In this document: positions 56,069 through 64,000 of the stretch, piece by piece | How the letters are laid out: each line of letters starts with the position of its first letter | Numbering within the stretch: position 1 is the stretch's first letter | Notes under the pieces: generated by a model | Told to the model about the DNA's origin: nothing | The model's database searches: none | What the model saw: only the letters and a program-made list of their open reading frames with translations | Made by a program: the position numbers and the translations under genes | Assembly: GCF_002077175.1 (NCBI RefSeq) | Contig: NZ_CP014943.1 | Location: 3,658,001 to 3,722,000, forward strand | Direction: 5' to 3' | DNA from: Colwellia sp. PAMC 21821 | GTDB lineage: Bacteria > Pseudomonadota > Gammaproteobacteria > Enterobacterales > Alteromonadaceae | Length of the DNA stretch: 64,000 nt

Positions 56069-57928
56069 TCATTGTTTTTCATATATCGCGAAACTAAGCG
56101 CCGGCATTTCAATGGTCTGAATATCTTTGCTTGATTGTGTCAATTTGCTTTCACCAACAACTAATCGATAACGTTCACCTTGCAGCGCAATATTAGCTTT
56201 TGCTGGCTTATCAGCAGTATTAAAAGCAATTAACATTTCTGAGTTTTGTTCAGCTGAACTTGTATTTTCATGATCAGCAGCTAAGGTACGAGTAATGGCA
56301 AAAATAGCATTGTCATCGGCTTGATATACCGTTTTTTGCTCTCCTCGACGTAGTGCTGGATATTGATAAAAAACATCAGCGTATTGCGCGAAGCTTTGGT
56401 AAATAGGGTGCTGAGTATCAAAGTTATCGTCAGCGGTTGTAGCGTCTGTGGCTAATAAGTCATCGTCATTATAACTAGCAACTAATGAGGGCATCATGTC
56501 TTGTCGAGACGCTTGGTCACCGCCATCACCGACAAAACCTTGTTCGTCACCGTAATAAATAATTGGTACACCACGCATAAAATAGGTCATGGCATGTGCC
56601 AGTAAAGTTCGTTTAACCATTTGTGCTTCACTGTAATTAAACTCGCTTTGTTTTAGCATATAAGCAAAGCGTCCCATGTCGTGATTACCCGTAAAGTTCA
56701 TTAACTGGTTAGCGTTGCTGTCATGGTCCAAGTAATCAACATCATTGGCAAAAAGTGTCGCTAATGATTTCGTGCCTTTTTGTTCAATTAAGCTTTGCAC
56801 CATGGCACTTTGAAAACCAAAATCTAATACTGACTGCATATTGCCGGCAGTGGTGTATTCACTTAACTCTTTACTCGTAAAACTATAAACTTCGCCGAAC
56901 ATAAAAAAGTTCACAATGCCAAGGCTTTGTGCGTGATTAACTAAGGCTGGAGAAAACTCAGCCCAAAAATCAGTATTTACATGCTTAACGGTATCAATGC
57001 GAAAGCCGTCAGGCTTAAATTCAGTGATAAGGTTTTTAAAGATATCGATCATACCTGCTAGTACTTCAGGATTGTTGGTATCGATATCGTCAAGGCCAGC
57101 GAAATCACCACGTTTTGAGCTTTCGCCTTGCCAGAAAGAGTCACCCTGATTATGGTAATACTTTGGATCGTTTAACCAAGCTGGGGTTTTTAATTGTTCG
57201 TGACCCTTTGGAATAACGGTTGTGTATTTATCGCCGCTTGCCACTTGCTCTGCTGATTTAAATGGGCAGCCTTTATCAGATTTAACTAGCCACTGAAGAC
57301 CATCTTCACCATGGCATTCAACGTACTTAATAACATCAGCGGTGTGGTTTGTAATAATATCGAAATAAATTTTAATGTTTTCAGCATGAGCACTGCTAAT
57401 AAGATCTTTTAAATCGTCATTACTCCCCAAGTGCGGGTCAATTTCAGTAAAATCTAAGACCCAATAACCGTGATAGCCTGAACTGTCAGCTTGCATGGCT
57501 TGGTTACGTAAAATAGGCGTTAACCAAATGGCAGAAATGCCCAGCTCTTTTAAATAAGGGAGTTTATCTTTTAACCCTTGAATATCACCGCCATGAAACA
57601 TGCCTTTGTTGGTTTTATCAAGTCCGCCAGCAGAAATAGGCTGGGTTTTTGAACCTAAGTCATTATCGGTATCGCCGTTATTAAAGCGATCTGGCATGAC
57701 AAAATAAAACACTTCTTCTTGCACATCGCGCTCAAGGTAATGCGGTAGATCTGCAGCGGTTTTATAGTGTTTTTTGGTGTTGGTTTGCCCTAATTTTCCA
57801 TGTACCCCTGCAACTGGTGTAGGTTCAACATGTGTATCATCGCTTATTTTATCACTGCCACAACCGGCGAAAACCAATGTTGTAAAGGTTGATAATAGTA
57901 ATGCGGATAGTTTGTTCTTTTTAAACAT
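56069..57928 (-). CDS. Alpha-amylase family glycoside hydrolase (GH13), lipoprotein
   Basis: A 619-residue GH13 enzyme that cleaves alpha-1,4-glucans. A lipoprotein signal (LLLSTFTTLVFAGC, lipobox FAGC) places it on a membrane, probably facing the periplasm or the cell surface. Catalytic barrel motifs: YFDIITNHTAD (region I), GFRIDTVKHV with the nucleophile Asp (II), MFGEVYSF with the acid/base Glu (III) and NFTGNHDMGR with the transition-state Asp (IV). A C-terminal beta domain follows. It is the last gene of a maltodextrin cluster behind malQ (74 bp), so it probably makes or trims maltodextrins for import. Exact product size is not predictable. Confidence 0.92.
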   Translation of the reverse strand: MFKKNKLSALLLSTFTTLVFAGCGSDKISDDTHVEPTPVAGVHGKLGQTNTKKHYKTAADLPHYLERDVQEEVFYFVMPDRFNNGDTDNDLGSKTQPISAGGLDKTNKGMFHGGDIQGLKDKLPYLKELGISAIWLTPILRNQAMQADSSGYHGYWVLDFTEIDPHLGSNDDLKDLISSAHAENIKIYFDIITNHTADVIKYVECHGEDGLQWLVKSDKGCPFKSAEQVASGDKYTTVIPKGHEQLKTPAWLNDPKYYHNQGDSFWQGESSKRGDFAGLDDIDTNNPEVLAGMIDIFKNLITEFKPDGFRIDTVKHVNTDFWAEFSPALVNHAQSLGIVNFFMFGEVYSFTSKELSEYTTAGNMQSVLDFGFQSAMVQSLIEQKGTKSLATLFANDVDYLDHDSNANQLMNFTGNHDMGRFAYMLKQSEFNYSEAQMVKRTLLAHAMTYFMRGVPIIYYGDEQGFVGDGGDQASRQDMMPSLVASYNDDDLLATDATTADDNFDTQHPIYQSFAQYADVFYQYPALRRGEQKTVYQADDNAIFAITRTLAADHENTSSAEQNSEMLIAFNTADKPAKANIALQGERYRLVVGESKLTQSSKDIQTIEMPALSFAIYEKQ

Positions 57929-57949
57929 ATTTTTTATCCAATGTTAGTT

Positions 57950-57990
57950 GATTTTAGTCAGTTTTAGTCAGTTTCAGCCAGTTTTAGACA
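57950..57990. repeat. Four 10-bp GTTTTAGTCA-type tandem repeats
   Basis: GATTTTAGTCA, GTTTTAGTCA, GTTTCAGCCA and GTTTTAGACA lie in the 74-bp gap between malQ and the amylase gene. Confidence 0.7.
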
Positions 57991-58002
57991 ATGTTAACTA
58001 AT

Positions 58003-60177
58003 TTAATTTCGGTTAGTTCGAGGTCGAGCAATGTTCATTGCTGTCGCTAGTTCAGTAACCGAATCAATTTGATCAAACGCTTCTACAGTCACGGGTAATT
58101 TTTGTAGCCAATTAGGATGCTCATCTATGGTGCCAGGAATATTGACCTGTTCAACGACTTCTAAAACATCTTCAAGCGGAATTAATTGAATATGACTTGG
58201 CGCTTTTGCCATATATTTTTGCACGCCAAGGGTTAGTTCTCGGTTCATTGTTGCAGGAGCTTGCACAGGTGCTTTACTGCTATCAATGACGTTAAGGTCA
58301 TCTAAAGCATCAAGTAACAACTGTCGATCTTTAATTCGGCTATTACGCTCCTGCTGGCCCATTTCTTCGTTTGGATAAAGCTGAAGTTTTTGACGCCACT
58401 CAAGATCTTTGCCTGTCCACCAGCCCGCAAGTGTTGGTAAGTCGTGGGTTGATACTGTCACCATAGATTGCGCAGGGTAAAGCTCTGGACGCATAAAAAA
58501 TCCTGAATCCCAACGTTCAAAAAATAGAACTTTGTACGATAACAAGCCCGCACGTGCCATTATTTCGCCAAAGCCATCGGGCACAGTACCCAAATCTTCA
58601 CCTATAACAACACAGTTATTACGGCGAGACTCTAACGCTATAATACGTAAAATATCTTCTAGTGGAAAAGTGATATAGACACCTTGATCGGCTTTCATGC
58701 CGGGTGCTACCCAGTACTGACGCATTAATCCCAAAATATGATCGATGCGCAATGCACCGGCATACTGCATATTGCTGCGCAGAGCTTTAACAAGTGGTTG
58801 ATAACCTTGTTTTTGTAGTGCAACAGGATTAATAGGCGTAAGTCCCCAATCTTGTCCTATGGTATTCATCGCGTCAGGAGGTGCGCCAACGGCTGCGCCA
58901 GCAACATAAACATCTTTATCTGACCAAACATCTACACCTGAGCCGTCACAACCCACGGCTAAATCAAGATACAAGCCGATAGGCATTCCTGCTGTTTTTG
59001 TTTGCTTGGCAATCGCCTTTAATTGCTCATGAGCTAACCATTGTACAAAACTAAAGTAGTTAATACGGCTTGCGTATTCTTGTTGAAAAGCTTTTACCTC
59101 AACGCTGTCAGGTGTTTGAAATTCTGTTGGCCAATCTGGCCAGCCATACGCGTTAGCGTCAGTTTTTCTAAAGTGTTCGTAAAGTGCTTCAAAAGTTGCT
59201 AACTGTAATAACTCATTGCCTTGGCTATTTTTAAAGTCAGTAAATTGGCTATACTCATCGGGCTTTTTCGTCATAAAGTCTTGAAATAATATCTCTAAAA
59301 TTTCAAATTTAACATCGGCAACAGCAGGGTAGTCAATTAATTTTGTTTGTTTAGCGTAAGCTATTTTGTCTTGAATTTCTTCGCTGTTGAAGCGCGCCTG
59401 TGCTGCTTGGCAAGCAGCAAAGTTAGGGACTTGTTTAAGGTCAATATACAAGGTATTTAAAAAACAACGGCTAGTGGGAGAATAAGGGCTGCGATGTGCC
59501 GGGTTATTTTGATATAACGGGTGCAATGGATTTAAACCGATGGCAGACGCTTGTTGTTTGGCTGATAGTTCAACCAGTTTAGCCAAATCACCAAAGTCAC
59601 CCATGCCCAAGTTATCTGCACTGGTTAATGAGTATAATTGTGCGGCATAACCCCACATTTTATCACTTGAAGCTTCTTGTGGGCTAAAACACGTTTGTGG
59701 CGCACATATCAGCGGACAAGTTGCACTACTTTCGCCGTAATGCAGCGTTAATTGATGATAACCTTCAACTAAAATCGGTAATACTAGAGCATATTTGCTA
59801 AATGATGCATCGCTGAATGTGGCAGTATCTAGCAGGGTTAACGCTTTTAAGGCTATGCTGTCGCTAACGGTATCACCTGACTCCAGAGTAATTACCCAGC
59901 TCAGTTCAGCTATTGCAGAGTCGGCAATACTTACGGTTAGTTGATGTTGCTCGGCTTCAAGTTCTGCAATATGTGCTGGTGGTAGCATGTTGCGCCAAGA
60001 CTTTTGCTCTAACTCAGTAATACTGGTTGCGATCTTTTTATCACATGAAAGATCATAACCCATAGCATTAAGTAACGAGTACCTCGCCTCATCCTTGGCA
60101 TAAACTTGTTCGCCAAATGAATTGGTATAAGTTGCATGAAAGCCAACCAGTTCTGCAAGTTTCTCAATTAAATTCAT
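58003..60177 (-). CDS. malQ: 4-alpha-glucanotransferase (amylomaltase)
   Basis: Transfers glucan segments between maltodextrins and releases glucose (GH77), cytoplasmic. The 724 residues match the long MalQ form of gammaproteobacteria, with an N-terminal about 140-residue extension. Active-site regions include MGDFGDLAKLVELSAKQQASAIGLNPLHP, SPYSPTSRCFLNTLYID, GLYLDLAVGCDGSGVDVWSD, LRIDHILGLMRQYWV (nucleophile Asp), VIGEDLGTVPDG (acid/base Glu) and STHDLPTLAGWW. It lies between glgP and the amylase on one strand. The 276 bp to glgP contain no recognised feature. Confidence 0.96.
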   Translation of the reverse strand: MNLIEKLAELVGFHATYTNSFGEQVYAKDEARYSLLNAMGYDLSCDKKIATSITELEQKSWRNMLPPAHIAELEAEQHQLTVSIADSAIAELSWVITLESGDTVSDSIALKALTLLDTATFSDASFSKYALVLPILVEGYHQLTLHYGESSATCPLICAPQTCFSPQEASSDKMWGYAAQLYSLTSADNLGMGDFGDLAKLVELSAKQQASAIGLNPLHPLYQNNPAHRSPYSPTSRCFLNTLYIDLKQVPNFAACQAAQARFNSEEIQDKIAYAKQTKLIDYPAVADVKFEILEILFQDFMTKKPDEYSQFTDFKNSQGNELLQLATFEALYEHFRKTDANAYGWPDWPTEFQTPDSVEVKAFQQEYASRINYFSFVQWLAHEQLKAIAKQTKTAGMPIGLYLDLAVGCDGSGVDVWSDKDVYVAGAAVGAPPDAMNTIGQDWGLTPINPVALQKQGYQPLVKALRSNMQYAGALRIDHILGLMRQYWVAPGMKADQGVYITFPLEDILRIIALESRRNNCVVIGEDLGTVPDGFGEIMARAGLLSYKVLFFERWDSGFFMRPELYPAQSMVTVSTHDLPTLAGWWTGKDLEWRQKLQLYPNEEMGQQERNSRIKDRQLLLDALDDLNVIDSSKAPVQAPATMNRELTLGVQKYMAKAPSHIQLIPLEDVLEVVEQVNIPGTIDEHPNWLQKLPVTVEAFDQIDSVTELATAMNIARPRTNRN

Positions 60178-60453
60178 TCTATGTTTCTCTCTGCTTATCG
60201 CCTTGCACTTGTGTGCTAGCGTTATTATTTTTAAAAGTAGACTCTGATAGCACAGAGGCGATAATAATTCGTGTTGTAGATATTTTTATTTGTTTATCGC
60301 AACTGGATTTTAAATCGGCAAAAAATGCGCTTTTAAAAAACTGATGCACGGTCATTCATTTTTCTCGAATAACCTTTATGTATAACAGTACAAGGCAAAT
60401 TAGCTGTTAATGGCTCAGCCAATAAACAGCTAAATTTAAGTTAACCGCTGGCG

Positions 60454-62964
60454 CTATTTACTGACAGTTAAGTGCCAAATGTTTTGCACATAATCTTCAA
60501 TAGAACGATCTGAGTTAAATTTACCCATAAGTGCAGTATTTAATATTGCCATTTTTGCCCATTGACTTGGATTTCTATAAGCCTTGTCTAATGCGATTTG
60601 CGCATCTGCATAGCTTTGAAAATCAGCCAACACTTTGTAAGGATCGCCACCCGCTAAAAAGCTTTCTTTAATCGCCGATAATTCACCCGGATTACCAGGG
60701 GTAAAGTAATCAGTGTCCAACCAATCTAAACAAGCGCGAATCTCGGCGTTGTTCTGGTAGTATTGGTAAGAATTATAACCTTGTGTATCCAAGGCTTTAA
60801 CTTCATCGACGGTTAAACCGAAAATAAAGATGTTGTCATCGCCAACTTCTTCAGCAATTTCGATATTGGCACCATCAAGCGTGCCGATAGTGACTGCGCC
60901 ATTAAGGGCTAACTTCATGTTACCAGTGCCAGAAGCTTCTTTACCTGCGGTTGATATTTGCTCAGAAACATCAGCTGCAGGAATGATTTTTTCCGCTAAA
61001 CTGACACGATAATTAGGTAAAAACACCACTTTAAGCTTGTCTTGTATGCGTGCATCGTTGTTGATTTTTTCAGCGATTTTATTCGTCGCGTAAATAATCT
61101 CTTTTGCTAGCTTGTAACCCGGAGCCGCTTTAGCGCCAAAGATAAAAACACGAGGTTGCATATCTAGCTCAGGATTAGCTAATAGCTGTCGGTATAGCGA
61201 AATAATGTGTAGGAGATTTAAATGCTGACGTTTGTATTCATGCAAACGTTTAATTTGCACGTCGAAAATAGCATCAGGACTGACCGTAACACCGGTAAGT
61301 TTTTTAATTTCTTTCGTCAAGGCAATTTTGTTTTGTTGCTTTATCGCCATAAATTGTTGTTGGAAATCAGCATCGTCAGCAAGGAATTTCAGTTCGCTTA
61401 AACTGTTGAGATCTTTTGCCCAATCACCATCAATAGTGTTATCAAGCAAGTTGGCTAATAAAGGATTACACGCTTTTAACCAACGGCGAGGAGTAATGCC
61501 GTTAGTCACATTGGTTAATTTTGTCGGCCATAATTGATCAAATTCTGGAAATAGGTCTTGTTTTACCAGGTCAGAATGAATTTGCGCTACGCCGTTCACT
61601 CTATGTGCAGTAACAACACAAAGGTGAGCCATGCGAACTTTAGGTTCATGACCCTCTTCAATCAATGATAAGCGAGCGCGCATGTCATCATTATTTGGCC
61701 AAAGCGCATTAACCTCATTGTTTAAGAAGGCTTCGTTAATGCGGTATAAAATACTTAAGTGGCGAGGTAGTACGCGCTGAAATAAAGCCACTGACCATTT
61801 TTCTAAAGCTTCAGGCAATAAAGTATGGTTTGTGTAGGCAAATACTTTTTGGCAGATCGCCCAAGCACTATCCCAATCAACATGATGGTTATCAATCAGC
61901 GTACGCATTAATTCTAAAATAGCGATAGTAGGGTGGGTATCGTTTAACTGAATAGCCACTTTTTCACAGAACGTTTGCCAATTACGCTGCTCTGAAAGCG
62001 CGCCATATTGGTTTTCAAAACGGGCAATAATGTCTTGTACTGAACATGCGCAGAAGAAATACTGCTGAACAAAGCGCAGCTCTTTACCGGCATCATGTTC
62101 GTCATTTGGATAAAGTACTTTCGATACGGTTTCAGCAGCTACTTGTTGTTGGTGTGCTTGTAAATAATCACCATGATTGAATGTATCCCAATCAAAAGCG
62201 TTATCGGCACGACACTCCCACAAACGCAGGGCATTAACTGTATCTGAGTTATAACCAACAATTGGCACATCCCAAGGTACGCCCTTTAACGATTTACCGG
62301 CATGCCAAACTGGTTTTATTGTTCCATTAGCTTGAGCAACTTCTTCAATATGACCATAAAGTGGAATAGTTTGGCTTGATTCAGGGCGACATATTTCCCA
62401 TGGACTACCGAACTCACGCCACATATCCGGAGTTTCTATCTGTTGACCATCGGCAAAGCTTTGTTTAAATAAACCATGTTGATAATGTACGCCGTAGCCC
62501 ATTGCGTTGTAATCTAACGTTGCAAGTGAGTCTAAAAAACATGCTGCTAAACGGCCTAAACCACCGTTACCTAATGCTAAATCAGCACCTTGTTCGCATA
62601 AATCGGCCAGTTCAAAGCCCATTGTTTTTAAGGGTTTTTCAGTATTTGTATATAGGCCTAAGTTATGTAAATTGTTCGACAGTAAACGGCCCATTAAATA
62701 TTCAAGTGACAAATAATTAACTGACTTTACTTCACTTTGTTGTTGGCGAGCTTTAGTGTTTTGTAGTTTTTCAACGATTATATCGTTAAGCGCAAGGGAG
62801 GTAGCGCGCCAGTATGCTGGTTTTTGGTCTACGTTGATTTGTTCATCTAAAGTAAATTTTAAATGGTGTTCGATACGTTGGCTAATTTCAGCCACAGTAA
62901 TTGATTGTGTTTTATTTTTAGTTGAAGACTGTGTGTTAGTCGACGTTTTTGTTTTAGTAACCAT
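60454..62964 (-). CDS. glgP: Glycogen/maltodextrin phosphorylase
   Basis: PLP-dependent GT35 enzyme that releases glucose-1-phosphate from alpha-1,4-glucans. About 836 residues. ATG 62964 (MVTKTKTSTNTQSS) is taken over the ATG at 62991 because the latter has no ribosome site; neither is strong. Marks: YLMGRLLSNNLHNLGLY, DLALGNGGLGRLAACFLDSLAT, GYGVHYQHGLFKQ, LNDTHPTIAILELMR, NVTNGITPRRWL, and the PLP-lysine motif EASGTGNMKLALNGAVTIGTLDGANIEI. With malQ and the amylase it turns maltodextrins into glucose and glucose-1-phosphate. Two palindromes 240-290 bp upstream and the divergent LacI-type gene indicate repressor control. Confidence 0.95.
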   Translation of the reverse strand: MVTKTKTSTNTQSSTKNKTQSITVAEISQRIEHHLKFTLDEQINVDQKPAYWRATSLALNDIIVEKLQNTKARQQQSEVKSVNYLSLEYLMGRLLSNNLHNLGLYTNTEKPLKTMGFELADLCEQGADLALGNGGLGRLAACFLDSLATLDYNAMGYGVHYQHGLFKQSFADGQQIETPDMWREFGSPWEICRPESSQTIPLYGHIEEVAQANGTIKPVWHAGKSLKGVPWDVPIVGYNSDTVNALRLWECRADNAFDWDTFNHGDYLQAHQQQVAAETVSKVLYPNDEHDAGKELRFVQQYFFCACSVQDIIARFENQYGALSEQRNWQTFCEKVAIQLNDTHPTIAILELMRTLIDNHHVDWDSAWAICQKVFAYTNHTLLPEALEKWSVALFQRVLPRHLSILYRINEAFLNNEVNALWPNNDDMRARLSLIEEGHEPKVRMAHLCVVTAHRVNGVAQIHSDLVKQDLFPEFDQLWPTKLTNVTNGITPRRWLKACNPLLANLLDNTIDGDWAKDLNSLSELKFLADDADFQQQFMAIKQQNKIALTKEIKKLTGVTVSPDAIFDVQIKRLHEYKRQHLNLLHIISLYRQLLANPELDMQPRVFIFGAKAAPGYKLAKEIIYATNKIAEKINNDARIQDKLKVVFLPNYRVSLAEKIIPAADVSEQISTAGKEASGTGNMKLALNGAVTIGTLDGANIEIAEEVGDDNIFIFGLTVDEVKALDTQGYNSYQYYQNNAEIRACLDWLDTDYFTPGNPGELSAIKESFLAGGDPYKVLADFQSYADAQIALDKAYRNPSQWAKMAILNTALMGKFNSDRSIEDYVQNIWHLTVSK

Positions 62965-63200
62965 ATAACTACAAACTCTTTTATCGGACATTGTATTGTC
63001 GGTAAATGTTAACTACTTCTGACGTAATGCAAAAAGTGAAGTACGGTCTCGCTATTATTAATGCGCGAACGAGACAAGGTGCAAAAGACTTCATCGTGTA
63101 AATGCACGTGTGAAAGCTAACTTTAATTTAGTGCTTTAATTTAGTTCATAAATAGCGCTTGAATTAATTATGCCGATGTAAGTAATTAGAGCAATGCGCT

Positions 63201-63212
63201 ACATACGTATGC
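63201..63212. promoter_or_regulatory. LacI-type operator candidate, copy 1 (glgP/lacI intergenic)
   Basis: ACATACGTATGC, with the 10-bp perfect palindrome CATACGTATG centred on CG. Exact reverse complement of the 12-mer at 63240. It lies in the 490-bp region between glgP and the divergent LacI-family gene. Confidence 0.72.
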
Positions 63213-63239
63213 ACTGCAAAAATCTGATTTAAAATGCAT

Positions 63240-63251
63240 GCATACGTATGT
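63240..63251. promoter_or_regulatory. LacI-type operator candidate, copy 2 (glgP/lacI intergenic)
   Basis: GCATACGTATGT, 39 bp centre to centre from copy 1. A spacing near four helical turns would let two dimers lie on the same face or loop. The rest of 62992-63483 is AT-rich with no other recognised feature. Confidence 0.72.
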
Positions 63252-63483
63252 ATTTGAGCTTTTTATGCACATTAATTTTACGTGAGTAAATGTATTGTTT
63301 AAAAAGTAGAGATGACGGCGATAAATGCCTGCTTTTGTCTTAGCTGGTTGTCTGATAAATTTAGTGATTGTACTAGGGAGGGCCTATGTTCTCTAAGGGT
63401 GTTGATTCATCATCAATTAAATTATGTACTTAGCTTAAACCCTCGGTTAATATGAATTAGATATTTTCACTTATAGGTTTGCT

Positions 63484-64000
63484 GTGAGATCAAAACAAAC
63501 ATCATTTGATATTGCTTATCGTGCTGGCGTTTCTCAATCGACCGTGTCACGAGCGCTTCGTAATAGCCCATTAGTTAATGAAGAAACGCGTCTTCGTGTG
63601 CAAGCAATTGCCAAAGAGTTAAACTATAAAGTTGATAAAAATGCCAGTAGTTTACGCACACAGCTTAGCGGCACTATTGCATTATTACTTTTTGAAGATC
63701 CGACCAATGACGATTCGTTAATTAACCCGTTTTTCTTATCTATGTTAGGTAGCATTACTCGTGCAAGCGCGAAAAAGGGCTATGACTTATTAGTCTCGTT
63801 CCAACAAATGAGTAATGACTGGCATGCTGATTTTGAAGATACCCGTAAAGCTGACGGTATTATTTTGCTGGGTTATGGTGATTACACAGACTATGAAGAA
63901 AAGCTGGTTCAACTTATAAAACAAGAAACCCATTTTGTGCGTTGGGGAGCCGACGTTAAAGGGCTATCTGTAGTGTCTGTGGGTTGTGACAATTTTCAAG
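63484..64000 (+). CDS. LacI-family transcriptional regulator (cut by window end)
   Basis: The first about 172 residues of a LacI/GalR repressor, running off the window. Start GTG 63484 (RSKQTSFDIAYRAGVSQSTVSRALRNSPLVNEETRLRV, shown as key words FDIAYRAGVSQSTVSRALR). The N-terminal helix-turn-helix and hinge (KELNYKVDKNASSLR) are followed by the periplasmic-binding-protein-like core (GTIALLLFEDP, FFLSMLGSITRASAKKGYDLLVSFQ, KADGIILLGYGDY). It is divergent from glgP-malQ-amylase and presumably controls them in response to a maltodextrin or sugar. Ribosome site weak (TAGG). Confidence 0.9.
   Translation, partial: MRSKQTSFDIAYRAGVSQSTVSRALRNSPLVNEETRLRVQAIAKELNYKVDKNASSLRTQLSGTIALLLFEDPTNDDSLINPFFLSMLGSITRASAKKGYDLLVSFQQMSNDWHADFEDTRKADGIILLGYGDYTDYEEKLVQLIKQETHFVRWGADVKGLSVVSVGCDNFQ

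Overview
The window is a chromosomal segment of an AT-rich marine gammaproteobacterium. The gene set points to Alteromonadales, most likely Colwelliaceae (Colwellia or Thalassotalea type). It holds a LiuR-controlled leucine-degradation cluster, an MshQ-like surface protein, a long TonB-dependent receptor next to a tryptophan-halogenase-family flavoprotein, a DUF3718 protein, and short ATACCAATTG-ended interspersed repeats. This placement is inferred from gene content and composition; no rRNA, tRNA or CRISPR was seen.

Layout. 1-3 kb: a YcgN-like gene, then a decayed sugar locus with the C-terminal remains of a ROK kinase and a sodium:solute symporter, plus a frameshifted glycerate kinase. 3-10.9 kb: gamma-carbonic-anhydrase-like protein, a small MITE, pntAB transhydrogenase, an alanine:cation symporter, an RhlE-like helicase and a zinc-binding unknown. 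11-16.1 kb: a diguanylate cyclase, a frameshifted CPA2 antiporter, a heptamer minisatellite, a patatin and a DUF3718 protein. 16.4-18.1 kb: an IS1111-type element inside an enlarged MITE copy. 18.3-28.7 kb: acetoacetate CoA-transferase, liuEDCBA, liuR and a divergent thiolase, together a route from isovaleryl-CoA to acetyl-CoA. 28.9-38.7 kb: a frameshifted secreted unknown, MshQ, a frameshifted YegD-type Hsp70, rnhA, lgt and a small M35-propeptide-like protein. 39-48 kb: TonB receptor, halogenase-family protein, aldo/keto reductase, a luciferase-like oxidoreductase and a RAYT transposase inside a REP-like array with several duplications. 48-55.8 kb: small membrane and regulatory genes, a lipoprotein hydrolase, a U32 peptidase, a GST, a PH-domain and an HPP protein. 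56-64 kb: a maltodextrin/glycogen cluster (amylase, malQ, glgP) divergent from a LacI-family regulator cut by the window end.

The most interesting signal is in the IS1111-type element. The non-coding stretch between its transposase stop and its end folds into a bridge-RNA (seekRNA) architecture. Two of its loops match the two genomic flanks of this very insertion (10 and 9 nt, one G-U wobble each), and two other short loops match the element's own ends. The empty target can be reconstructed as a small palindrome within the MITE.

Three further points stand out. Four genes are each broken by what looks like loss of a single G in a G run, which suggests either homopolymer sequencing error or a real contraction process. 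Pairs of ATACGTAT-centred palindromes lie in both the glgP/lacI divergent region and the TonB-receptor promoter, suggesting a shared LacI-type regulon. The RAYT region shows layered duplications: REP units, a 146-bp tandem copy that includes the transposase start, 60-bp flanking repeats, and a 218-bp copy of the aldo/keto reductase 3' end.
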